The notes beneath the pieces were generated by a model. It worked only from the letters and a program-made list of their open reading frames with translations. It searched no databases and was not told where the DNA came from. From positions 558,001 through 622,000 of the forward strand of contig CAVWBH010000003.1 of the NCBI GenBank assembly GCA_963753195.1: DNA of 64,000 bases, in the 5' to 3' direction. Both the position numbers and the translations under genes were made by a program. Source of the DNA: Palsa-504 sp963753195. GTDB taxonomy: Bacteria > Actinomycetota > Actinomycetes > Streptosporangiales > Streptosporangiaceae. Every line of letters begins with the position of its first letter. Positions within the stretch are counted from its first letter, which is position 1. Below, one piece after another: positions 1-7,342 of the stretch.

Positions 1-731
1 TAGCCCACCCCGTCCAGGAAAGCCTGCGCGGTGGCCACCGCGTCCTGGCCGATCATCGCGTCGACCACGAACAGGATCTCGTCCGGCTGGGTGGCGTCCC
101 GGATCGCGCGGGCCTGGGCCATCATCTCCTCGTCGACGCCCAGCCGGCCGGCGGTGTCGATGATGACCATGTTGTGCTGGCGGCGCCTGGCCTCCTCCAG
201 CGACTGCCGCGCGACGGCCACCGGGTCGCCCACGCCGTTGCCCGGCTCCGGCGCGTACACCGCGACGCCGGCACGCTCGCCGAGGACCTGGAGCTGCTGC
301 ACGGCGTTGGGCCGCTGCAGGTCAGCCGCGACCATCATCGGCGTGTTGCCCTGCTCCTTGAGCCACAGCGCGAGCTTGGCCGCCAGCGTGGTCTTACCGG
401 AGCCCTGCAGGCCGGCCAGCATGACGACGGTCGGCGGCACCTTGGCGAACCGCAGGCGCCTGGTCTCGCCGCCGAGGATGCCGACCAGTTCCTCGTTCAC
501 GATCTTGATGACCTGCTGAGCGGGGTTCAGCGCGGCCGAGACCTCCTCGCCGCCGGCCCGCTCCTTGACCCGCGCGATGAACTGCCTGACGACCGGGAGC
601 GCGACGTCCGCCTCGAGCAGGGCGATGCGGATCTCGCGCGCGGTCGCATCAATATCTGCTTCAGACAGTCGTCCCCGGCCGCGCAGCGCCGAAAAGACCT
701 GCGTCAGCCGGTCAGAAAGGGTCTCGAACAC
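1..731 (-). CDS. ffh: Signal recognition particle protein Ffh (SRP54), 3' part outside window
   Basis: This is the N-terminal and GTPase part of the SRP GTPase, which binds signal sequences with 4.5S RNA and docks with FtsY at the membrane. Reading starts at a GTG (731) with VFETLSDRLTQVF, the usual four-helix N domain. It continues through the P-loop GLQGSGKTTLAAKLA and the G-domain motif DTAGRLGVDEEMM. The methionine-rich M domain lies beyond base 1, so the gene is cut by the window edge and not truncated biologically. It lies about 65 bp downstream of glnD on the same strand, the standard actinobacterial order. Confidence 0.95.
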   Translation of the reverse strand, partial: MFETLSDRLTQVFSALRGRGRLSEADIDATAREIRIALLEADVALPVVRQFIARVKERAGGEEVSAALNPAQQVIKIVNEELVGILGGETRRLRFAKVPPTVVMLAGLQGSGKTTLAAKLALWLKEQGNTPMMVAADLQRPNAVQQLQVLGERAGVAVYAPEPGNGVGDPVAVARQSLEEARRRQHNMVIIDTAGRLGVDEEMMAQARAIRDATQPDEILFVVDAMIGQDAVATAQAFLDGVG

Positions 732-797
732 CTACCCAGGCTACCGAACCGCCCGGGGAGTATCGTCCAGGACCGGCCCGGGGGACGTAGCGGCCGG

Positions 798-3020
798 TCA
801 GCCGGCCAGCGCGGCCAGCACAGACTGCACGGTGGCGCGGCGCCGGTCCAGGTCGGTCAGCGGCGCGCCGTCCTCCTCGGTCACGTAGAACACGTCGACG
901 ACCTCGGCACCCAACGTCTCGACCCGGGCCGCGCGAACGTTGAGGCCGCATTCGCCCAGCGCCCGGCCGACCCGCCACAGCAGCCCGGGCGCGTCATGCG
1001 CGCGCACCTCCACCACCGTGGCCGTTTCCGAGGCCCCGTCCACCAGCGTGACCCTCGGGGCCGGGGCCCCGGTACCGTGCGCGGCGGCGGCCCGGGCCCG
1101 GCGTTCCAGCCGGTCCTCCACGTCCAGCCGGCCCAGCAGCATCCGGCGCAGGTCCCCGGTGACCAGCTCCGGGTCGGGCGACTCACCGAATTGCGGCTCC
1201 ACGTCGAATACGGTGACCGCGGTGCCGTCGACCGAGGTCGCGTTCGCGCTGCGGACCGTCAGCCGGTGGCTGGCCAGGACGCCGGCCGCGCGCCACAGCA
1301 GGCCCGGCCGGTCGGGCGCCACCACGGTCACCTCGGATCCGCGCATCGTCGCCGCCGGGCCGCCGTCGGCGGCCAGCTCGAGCTGATCGGAGCGCAGCGG
1401 GCCCGGAGCGGGCATCGCCTCGCCGGACAGCACGGCCCCCACCCGCCGGACCAGGTCGGCGACCAGGGTCGCCTTCCAGTCGTTCCACGCGGCGGGCCCG
1501 GTGGCCAGGCCGTCCGAGATGGACAGGGCGTGCAGCAGCTCGAGCAGCACCCGGCTGGGGACCAGCGCGGCCACCCGCTTGACCGTGGCCGGGTCATCCA
1601 GGTCCCGCCTGGGCGCGACCTGGGACAGCAGCAGGTGGTGCCGGACGGCCGCGGCGACGAGCTCCACGTCCGGCTCGGGCAGGCCCATCCGGCGGCTCAC
1701 GTCCCGGGCGACCACCTCGCCGGTGACGCTGTGATCACCGGGCCAGCCCTTTCCTATGTCGTGCAGCAGCGCGGCGATCAGCAGCAGATCGGGGCGGGCG
1801 ACCTCGCGGGTCAGCGTGGCCGCGTGCGCGGCCGCCTCCACCAGGTGGCGGTCCACGGTGAACTTGTGCAGCGGATTGCGCTGCGGCCGGTTGCGCACCC
1901 GCTCCCAGTCCGGGATCAGCGCGGTGACCAGGCCTTCGGTATCAAGCGCCTCCCACACGCTGACCGCCGACTGACCCGCCCCGAGCAGCGCGATGAGGGC
2001 GTCGCGGGCCGGCGCGGGCCACGGGACGGGCAACGGCGGGCATTCGGCCAGCCGGTCAAGGGTGCGCGGCGCCAGCGGCAGCCCGGACTGCGCGGCCGCG
2101 GCGGCGGCGCGCAGCAATAGGACCGGATCGTTCGCCGGGTCGGCCGCGCGGGCCAGGACGACCTCGCCGTCCTGCTCCACGACCCCGTCGGCGAGCGGGC
2201 GGCGCTGGGCCGGGCGGCGGCGCAACCGCCGCCCGCGAAGCCGGTCGGCCTGGCGGAAGGTGTGGTCGACGGCGTAGGCGACGGTCCGCGCGGCGCCGGC
2301 CAGCATCCGCAGCAGCACGTCTCCATCGAGCAGCCCGAGCGCCCGGGCCACTTCGTCCTGCTCTTCGAGCACGAGCCGGTCCAGGCGGCGCCCGGTGACC
2401 TCGTGCAGTGCGTGCCGGGCGTCGAGAATCTGCTCATACGCGGTGCGCACCTTGGGCCCGGGCGCAGGCGCGACCCAGGCGGCGGCGACGGCCTGGATGG
2501 CGTGCACGTCGCGCAGCCCGCCGCGGGCCTCCTTCAGGTCCGGTTCGAGCAGGAAGGCGAGCTCGCCACTGATCCGGGTCCGTTCGTCATGGGCGGCGTG
2601 CAGCTCGGCCAGCCGGGCCGGCGCGGCCGCGCGCCAGTCCTCCAGCGCGCCCTCGCGCAGGCGTTCGGTCAGCTCGGGGTCGCCGGCCACGTGCCGGGCG
2701 GACAGCAGCCCGAGAGCGACCTTCAGGTCGCTGCGGGCCACCCGCCGGGCTTGCGGCACGGTCCGGACGGCGTGGTCGAGCTCCACACCCGAATCCCAGA
2801 CCGGATACCAGATCCGGTCCGCGATGCCGGCGATGTCGTCCCGGCCCCCGTGCAGCAGTACCACGTCCAGGTCACTACGGGGCAACAGCTCACGACGCCC
2901 GTACCCGCCGACGGCCACCAAGGCCACGCCGGGCTCAGCACCGAGGAGTTCCGCGATCCACCGGTCGGCCTGAGCCGTCCGGCGGGCACGGTCCGCGGCG
3001 AACGAAGTCACGGTTTCCAT
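798..3020 (-). CDS. glnD: [Protein-PII] nucleotidyltransferase / deadenylylating enzyme GlnD
   Basis: GlnD covalently modifies and demodifies the PII protein in response to nitrogen status; in actinobacteria the modification is adenylylation. Domains seen in order: nucleotidyltransferase near residues 35-60 (VGGYGRRELLPRSDLDVVLL, with the GG and SDxD motifs), a GlnD linker, an HD hydrolase (LLHDIGKGWPGDHS), and two C-terminal ACT domains (APDRPGLLWR and AHDAPGLLWR). I prefer the ATG at 3020, preceded by GGGGGA, giving 740 aa. An in-frame ATG at 3041 would add seven residues. It is directly downstream of its substrate gene glnB (26 bp), consistent with co-transcription. Confidence 0.95.
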   Translation of the reverse strand: METVTSFAADRARRTAQADRWIAELLGAEPGVALVAVGGYGRRELLPRSDLDVVLLHGGRDDIAGIADRIWYPVWDSGVELDHAVRTVPQARRVARSDLKVALGLLSARHVAGDPELTERLREGALEDWRAAAPARLAELHAAHDERTRISGELAFLLEPDLKEARGGLRDVHAIQAVAAAWVAPAPGPKVRTAYEQILDARHALHEVTGRRLDRLVLEEQDEVARALGLLDGDVLLRMLAGAARTVAYAVDHTFRQADRLRGRRLRRRPAQRRPLADGVVEQDGEVVLARAADPANDPVLLLRAAAAAAQSGLPLAPRTLDRLAECPPLPVPWPAPARDALIALLGAGQSAVSVWEALDTEGLVTALIPDWERVRNRPQRNPLHKFTVDRHLVEAAAHAATLTREVARPDLLLIAALLHDIGKGWPGDHSVTGEVVARDVSRRMGLPEPDVELVAAAVRHHLLLSQVAPRRDLDDPATVKRVAALVPSRVLLELLHALSISDGLATGPAAWNDWKATLVADLVRRVGAVLSGEAMPAPGPLRSDQLELAADGGPAATMRGSEVTVVAPDRPGLLWRAAGVLASHRLTVRSANATSVDGTAVTVFDVEPQFGESPDPELVTGDLRRMLLGRLDVEDRLERRARAAAAHGTGAPAPRVTLVDGASETATVVEVRAHDAPGLLWRVGRALGECGLNVRAARVETLGAEVVDVFYVTEEDGAPLTDLDRRRATVQSVLAALAG

Positions 3021-3046
3021 GCGTCCCCCGGACGGCTCCATTGGGG

Positions 3047-3385
3047 TCAGATTGCGTCTGGCCCGCGTTCTCCGGTGCGGACCCGGACCACGCTCTCCAC
3101 CGGTACCGACCAGACTTTCCCGTCACCGATCCGGCCGGTCTGGGCCGCTTTGACGACCACCCCGATCAGGTCGTCGGCGTCCTCGTCGTCGCAGAGGATC
3201 TCGACGCGGACCTTCGGCACCAGGTCGACCTGGTACTCCGCACCGCGGTACACCTCAGTGTGACCCCGCTGCCGACCGTACCCGCTCGCTTCGGTGACGG
3301 TCAGGCCGTGTACGCCGAACGCCTGCAATGCGGCCTTAACGTCATCCAGCTTGAATGGCTTGATGACAGCGGTGATGAGCTTCAT
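3047..3385 (-). CDS. glnB: Nitrogen regulatory protein PII
   Basis: A 112-aa trimeric PII signalling protein that senses 2-oxoglutarate, ATP and ADP. It starts MKLITAVIKPFKLDDVKAAL and carries the T-loop EVYRGAEYQVDLVPK, whose central tyrosine (about residue 51) is the residue modified by GlnD. The C-loop region GDGKVWSVPVE is present. In most actinobacteria the ammonium transporter amtB precedes this gene as amtB-glnK-glnD. Here the next gene upstream is ftsY, so amtB is absent from this locus and the partner transporter must lie elsewhere or be missing. A GlnR-like half-site pair lies about 100 bp upstream. Confidence 0.96.
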   Translation of the reverse strand: MKLITAVIKPFKLDDVKAALQAFGVHGLTVTEASGYGRQRGHTEVYRGAEYQVDLVPKVRVEILCDDEDADDLIGVVVKAAQTGRIGDGKVWSVPVESVVRVRTGERGPDAI

Positions 3386-3488
3386 CGTGAGGTGTCCCTT
3401 TCGCCAAGTCCTCTACCCGACCTTCCGCTGCGGACGTTTCACCAGGCGCGCCGGTGTGTGTCGCCGAGGTGAAAGACGCGGGCCGTGT

Positions 3489-3504
3489 GTTACAACCGTG
3501 TTTC
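3489..3504 (-). promoter_or_regulatory. Candidate GlnR-type site upstream of glnB
   Basis: Read on the minus strand this is GAAAC-N6-GTAAC, which matches the core of the GlnR box pattern (alternating GTnAC and GAAAC pentamers 6 nt apart) known from Streptomyces nitrogen genes. It lies 104 bp upstream of the glnB ATG. The outer pentamers of a full four-element box are not recognisable, so this is a partial match only. Confidence 0.35.
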
Positions 3505-3519
3505 AGATTGAACGGCGCT

Positions 3520-3556
3520 AGCCGAGCCCAAGCCGAGCCCTAGCCGAGCCCTAGCC
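3520..3556. repeat. 11-bp tandem repeat across the ftsY stop codon
   Basis: AGCCGAGCCC occurs at 3520, 3531 and 3542 (period 11) followed by a partial copy. The ftsY stop codon (3551-3553, minus) lies inside the array, so the last codons of ftsY and its 3' flank are made of this repeat. Confidence 0.75.
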
Positions 3557-4714
3557 GACAATGGCATCGACGAAGGCGGCGGGGTCGAACGGGGCCAGGT
3601 CATCGGGCCCCTCGCCTAGGCCGACAAGCTTCACGGGAACGCCTAGCTCACGCTGCACGGCGATGACGATCCCGCCCTTGGCCGTCCCGTCGAGCTTGGT
3701 CAGCACGATGCCGGTCACGTCAACCACCTCGGCAAACACCCGCGCCTGGCGCAGCCCGTTCTGCCCGGTGGTGGCGTCGAGGACCAGGAGCACCTCATCC
3801 ACCGGGGCCTTCTTCTCCACCACGCGCTTGACCTTGCCGAGCTCGTCCATGAGCCCGACCTTGGTGTGCAGCCGCCCGGCGGTGTCGATGATGACCGCGT
3901 CCACCCCGGTCTCGATGCCCTCAGCGACCGCCTCGAACGCCACACTGGCCGGGTCGGCGCCGTCCCGATCGGCCCGCACCGTCTTGGCGCCCACCCGCTC
4001 GCCCCAGGTCTGCAGCTGGTCGGCCGCGGCGGCGCGGAACGTGTCGGCGGCGCCCAGCAGCACGGTCTGGCCGTCCCCGATCAGCGCGCGGGCCAGCTTC
4101 CCGCAGGTCGTCGTCTTGCCGGTGCCGTTCACGCCGACCATGAGGACCACCGCGGGCAGGCCGCCGTGCGGTGCGGTGTGCAGTGAGCGATCCTCGTCGC
4201 CCAGCTGGCCGAGCAGCTCGGTCCGGAGCAGCTCGCGCACCTCGTCGGGCCCGCGCACGCCGAGGACCTTCACCTTGGTCCGCAGGTCGTCGACCATTAT
4301 CCGGGCGGGCGCGACGCCCACGTCGGCGGTGATGAGCACCTCTTCCATCTCGTCCCAGGTGTCATCGTCCAGCCGGTCCCGGGACAGCAGGCTCAGCAGC
4401 GCCGATCCCACCGAGCTCTGTGAGCGGGCCAGCCGGGCCCGCAGCCGGACCATCCGGCCCGCCAGCGGCGGCGGCCGCTCGACCTCTACCACCGCGGCGG
4501 TGGCCTGCGGCGGCCCGGCCTCGGCCGTCTCCTCAGCTGGTCGGGCGGCTCCCTCGGCTGGTTCCCCGGCGGGCGGGGCCTGCTCGGTGAGCACCGGCGG
4601 CGGCCCGGAGGGGGCGGAAATGCGGCGGCCCCGGCGCGGGCGCAGGAACAGCAGCCAGCCGCCGGTCACGAGGGCCAGCACGGCGATGACGATGATCAGG
4701 ATTACGTATTCCAT
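3551..4714 (-). CDS. ftsY: Signal recognition particle receptor FtsY
   Basis: FtsY is the membrane-associated receptor for the SRP-ribosome complex. The ATG at 4714 gives 387 aa starting MEYVILIIVIAVLALVTGG, a hydrophobic N-terminal anchor typical of actinobacterial FtsY. An Ala/Pro/Glu-rich acidic stretch follows, then the NG domain with the P-loop GVNGTGKTTTCGKLA, DTFRAAAADQL, DTAGRLHTKVGLMDEL and TKLDGTAKGG. An upstream in-frame methionine at 4825 would add residues with no family similarity, so I reject it. Its usual neighbour smc is separated from it by an insertion sequence. Confidence 0.95.
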   Translation of the reverse strand: MEYVILIIVIAVLALVTGGWLLFLRPRRGRRISAPSGPPPVLTEQAPPAGEPAEGAARPAEETAEAGPPQATAAVVEVERPPPLAGRMVRLRARLARSQSSVGSALLSLLSRDRLDDDTWDEMEEVLITADVGVAPARIMVDDLRTKVKVLGVRGPDEVRELLRTELLGQLGDEDRSLHTAPHGGLPAVVLMVGVNGTGKTTTCGKLARALIGDGQTVLLGAADTFRAAAADQLQTWGERVGAKTVRADRDGADPASVAFEAVAEGIETGVDAVIIDTAGRLHTKVGLMDELGKVKRVVEKKAPVDEVLLVLDATTGQNGLRQARVFAEVVDVTGIVLTKLDGTAKGGIVIAVQRELGVPVKLVGLGEGPDDLAPFDPAAFVDAIVG

Positions 4715-5051
4715 CAGGCTTTCAGTCTGGCATCCCGGGCCGGCTGCCCCGTCCATCGGGGCCCGCGCCCACGGGTCCTTACGCGGCGTTAGGCCAGCCA
4801 CGCAGTGAGGGTGCGGTGCGGTCAAAGTCCTACGTCAGTCTGGCTCGGTGGCGGGGCGGGGCGGATACGTGCCCGCGGCGATTCCTGGCCGGCGGGAGGC
4901 CGGGGACCACGCCGACCCGGGGCGAAGCGGGTCGGCGCGGCGCGGCCGGGGACCACACCGACCCGGGGGCGAGGCGGGGCGGCGCGCCGGGTAGCGGAAT
5001 CTGCCGGCAGCCGCCGCATTGCTCACCTCAGGATCACGCGGTGCCGGTTAC
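4715..5051. other. Non-coding gap between ftsY and the IS element
   Basis: No convincing gene here. It would hold the ftsY promoter, but I see no clear -35/-10 pair. The main content is a GC-rich direct repeat (4898-4989). The possible reading frames have no recognisable protein features. Confidence 0.6.
4898..4989. repeat. Imperfect 46-bp tandem duplication
   Basis: Two adjacent copies (4898-4943 and 4944-4989) begin GGCCGGGGACCAC and contain CCGACCCGGGG, differing by a few substitutions or single-base shifts. They lie between ftsY and the left end of the IS element and have no coding role that I can see. Confidence 0.6.
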
Positions 5052-5103
5052 CGTGGTAGATCCGGGCTACATGGTAGATCGGGTGGACCCGGGGGCGTGT
5101 TGC
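5052..5103 (+). repeat. Left terminal inverted repeat of the IS1182 element
   Basis: Starts CGTGGTAGATCCGGGCTACA and ends CCGGGGGCGTGTTGC. It also contains a short internal direct repeat, TGGTAGATC, at 5054 and 5072. It pairs with 7019-7070 on the other strand. Confidence 0.8.
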
Positions 5104-5141
5104 AAATTAAGTTTGGGTGTTTTGCCTGGTAAGACGGGTTT

Positions 5142-6851
5142 ATGGCGCACAGGTATCTTCCGGTGGACCGGGATCAGGCTGCCCTTTTGCCTCTGAATAT
5201 GTATGACTGGGTGGCGAAGGACCATGTTGTCTGGCTGGTTATCGACACGGTAGAGCAGCTGGGTACGGCGGAGCTGACGGCACGGCTGGCGGGCGGGGCG
5301 CGGAAGAGCGCCCGGGGCCGGCGGGCGTATGACCCGGTGATGCTGCTGACCCTGCTGGCGTACGCGTATTGCAGCGGGGTGCTGTCGACCCGGGCGATCG
5401 AGGACCGGTGCCGGGTGGATGCCACGTTCCGGCTGGCATGCGCGGGGCTGGTGCCGGATCATTCGACGATCTCCCGGTTCCGGCAGCGGGCCTGCGGGGG
5501 CGGCGGGCTGATGGAGGACGTGTTCTACGCAGTGCTGCGGGTGTGCGCGGCGGCTGGGCTGGGCCGGCTGGCGGTGGTGGCGGTGGACGGGGTCAAGATC
5601 GGCGCGAATGCGTCGAAGGAGGCGAACCGGACCGAGGCTGGGCTGCGGAAGCTGGCCACGGCGATCATGGCCGGGGCCGCGGCGGCCGAGGAGCCGGGCG
5701 CGGCCGGGACCGCGGAGGACCTGCTGGGCGGGGCGGCGCTGCCGGCGGGGTGGGCCGATCCGCGGTCGCGGCTGGCCCGGGTGCAGGCGTGCCTGGCGGA
5801 CTTCGCCGCGCAGCGGGAGGCTGCTGATGCGGCCAGGCGGGCGCAGGGGCAGGCCTGGCTGGATGCGCAGGCGGCCGGCGAGCCGGTGACGAAGCCGCCG
5901 GCGTGCGTGGCGGTGGAGGCGGCGCGGACCGGCCTGGAGGCCGAGGTGGCCCGGCATCAGGGGCTGGTTGATGACTGGGACCGCAAGCGGGCCGCCGGGG
6001 AGAAGACCGGCTGCAAGCCGGTCCCGGTGGACCGGTCCCGCCGGGTCGCCCGGCAGCGGGAGCGGCTGGAACGAGCCCAGGCCAAGGCTGCGGCGCAGCC
6101 GCAGCCCGGGGAGGAAGCCGGCCAAGCCAGGCCGGCCGGTGCTGGGGAAAAGAAGAAGAAACCTGAGCCGGTGCGCAACGTCACCGACCCGGGCTCCGCG
6201 CTGATGCCGGTCCGCGGCGGCGGCTTCAAGCAGGGATACAACTGCCAGGACGCCGCCGCCGATGACCGGCTCATGCTGGGCGGATTCGCCACCGCTACCA
6301 GCAGCGACACGGTGCACGCCGCCCGGCTCGAAGCCGTCGCGGTCAAAGGCGCGCAGGTCGTCGCCGCCGCACACGCCGATCCCGGCCACGACGCGGCCGC
6401 CTGCCACGCGCGGATGTGCACCGCGGAAGATCCCGGCGATCCCGGCCACGACGCCGCCGCCTGCCACGCGCGGATGACCACCGCGCTGGGCGTGGTCGTG
6501 TTCGACGCCGGGTACTGCTCCGAGGCCAACCTCACCGCCAGCGGCACCGCGGACCGGCTGATCGCCACCGGCAACCGCCTGACCATGGGCAAGGCCGCCG
6601 CGGGCAACCCGGCGTCCGGGCCGCCACCCGAAGACGCCACCGCGATCCAGAAGATGGACCACCGGCTGCGCACGCCCGAGGGCCGCGCCGCCTACAAGCG
6701 GCGCGCCCCCGACGTCGAAGGACTGCACGCCAGCATCGAGGGCGTCATCGGGCTGCGCCGCTTCTCCATGCGCGGCCTGACCCTGGCCACCGGCGAGTTC
6801 CTGCTCGCCGGGCTGTGCCACAACCTGCTGCTGGTATCCCGGCTGCCCTGA
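5142..6851 (+). CDS. IS1182 family transposase
   Basis: 569-aa DDE transposase. The N-terminal region (LLPLNMYDWVAKDHVVWLV and YDPVMLLTLLAYAYCSGV, then VPDHSTISRFRQR) is typical of IS1182/IS5-like enzymes. Likely catalytic residues are the Asp in VVAVDGVKIGANAS, the Asp in VVVFDAGYCSE and the Glu in ASIEGVIGLRRF near the C terminus. A long charged insertion with KKKK lies before TDPGSALMPVRGGG and QGYNCQ, which are family landmarks. Residues about 413-445 hold a 20-aa tandem duplication (DPGHDAAACHARM twice, DNA period 60 bp at 6378 and 6438). The frame is open throughout, so the element may be active. Confidence 0.93.
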   Translation: MAHRYLPVDRDQAALLPLNMYDWVAKDHVVWLVIDTVEQLGTAELTARLAGGARKSARGRRAYDPVMLLTLLAYAYCSGVLSTRAIEDRCRVDATFRLACAGLVPDHSTISRFRQRACGGGGLMEDVFYAVLRVCAAAGLGRLAVVAVDGVKIGANASKEANRTEAGLRKLATAIMAGAAAAEEPGAAGTAEDLLGGAALPAGWADPRSRLARVQACLADFAAQREAADAARRAQGQAWLDAQAAGEPVTKPPACVAVEAARTGLEAEVARHQGLVDDWDRKRAAGEKTGCKPVPVDRSRRVARQRERLERAQAKAAAQPQPGEEAGQARPAGAGEKKKKPEPVRNVTDPGSALMPVRGGGFKQGYNCQDAAADDRLMLGGFATATSSDTVHAARLEAVAVKGAQVVAAAHADPGHDAAACHARMCTAEDPGDPGHDAAACHARMTTALGVVVFDAGYCSEANLTASGTADRLIATGNRLTMGKAAAGNPASGPPPEDATAIQKMDHRLRTPEGRAAYKRRAPDVEGLHASIEGVIGLRRFSMRGLTLATGEFLLAGLCHNLLLVSRLP

Positions 6852-7018
6852 CCCCAGGCCGCCGGAAACTTCCCCACACGCAGCGCCCGCACGCCCGAAA
6901 CTATCCACAGCCCCGGCAAACCACCCCGAACCAGGCCGGACTTTACGCCGCAACCAGCCCACAGACCGCCCAGCGCCCGGCCGACACCCAGGAACGAGCC
7001 CAGACCAAGCAGAAAACC

Positions 7019-7070
7019 GCAACAAGCCCCCGGATGCCCCAGATATTCCACGCAGCCCGGATCTACCACG
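7019..7070 (-). repeat. Right terminal inverted repeat of the IS1182 element
   Basis: Read from the outside in on the minus strand it begins CGTGGTAGATCCGGGCTGCG and ends CCGGGGGCTTGTTGC, mirroring the left end with two mismatches in the outer 23 bp and about seven in the inner 29 bp. Confidence 0.8.
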
Positions 7071-7180
7071 CAAATGGTGCAGGGGGGCCGGGTGAGGCTG
7101 TGCGGGCACGCAGGCATCCGCTGCGGGCAGGATTGTCGCGGCAGAATCGGACCGGGCATCGCGGAGACCAGGGAGGCCGG

Positions 7181-7210
7181 GGCAGGACGGGGCAGGACGG
7201 GGCAGGACGG
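7181..7210. repeat. 10-bp tandem repeat
   Basis: Three perfect copies of GGCAGGACGG followed by degenerate GGCGGGGCGG units, between the IS element and the 3' end of smc. No coding function is apparent. Confidence 0.75.
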
Positions 7211-7342
7211 GGCGGGGCGGACGCAGGCCGGGGCGGGGCGGGGCATGGCGGCGTCGTGGCTGAGGCGGACGGTCACGAATGCGGCGACTTGGCCGGGAGG
7301 CGGGCGTCGTCGTGGCATCGACGTCGTGGCCGGCGGGCCGGG

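Larger units (their letters stand above)
5052..7070 (+). mobile_element. IS1182-family insertion sequence, apparently complete
   Basis: A 2.02-kb element holding one full-length transposase gene. The ends form a terminal inverted repeat. The outer 23 bp, beginning CGTGGTAGATCCGGGCT, match with two mismatches (5052-5074 against 7048-7070). Weaker pairing continues inward to about 52 bp and ends in a shared GTTGC. I see no clear target-site duplication in the flanks, so the exact boundary could be off by a few bases. It separates ftsY from smc, which are normally adjacent. Confidence 0.85.
6852..7342. other. Right end of the IS element and gap before smc
   Basis: Bases 6852-7070 are the non-coding 3' part of the IS element including its right inverted repeat. 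Bases 7071-7342 lie downstream of smc and contain a G-rich repeat tract (about 7171-7246) but no supportable gene. Confidence 0.65.

Noticed and set aside
174..2120. Long plus-strand reading frame across ffh/glnD
   Set aside because: It is antisense to clearly conserved genes, and its Arg/Gly/Pro-rich composition is typical of GC-rich shadow frames. Similar long frames opposite smc, recG, leuC and the GT-C genes were rejected for the same reason.
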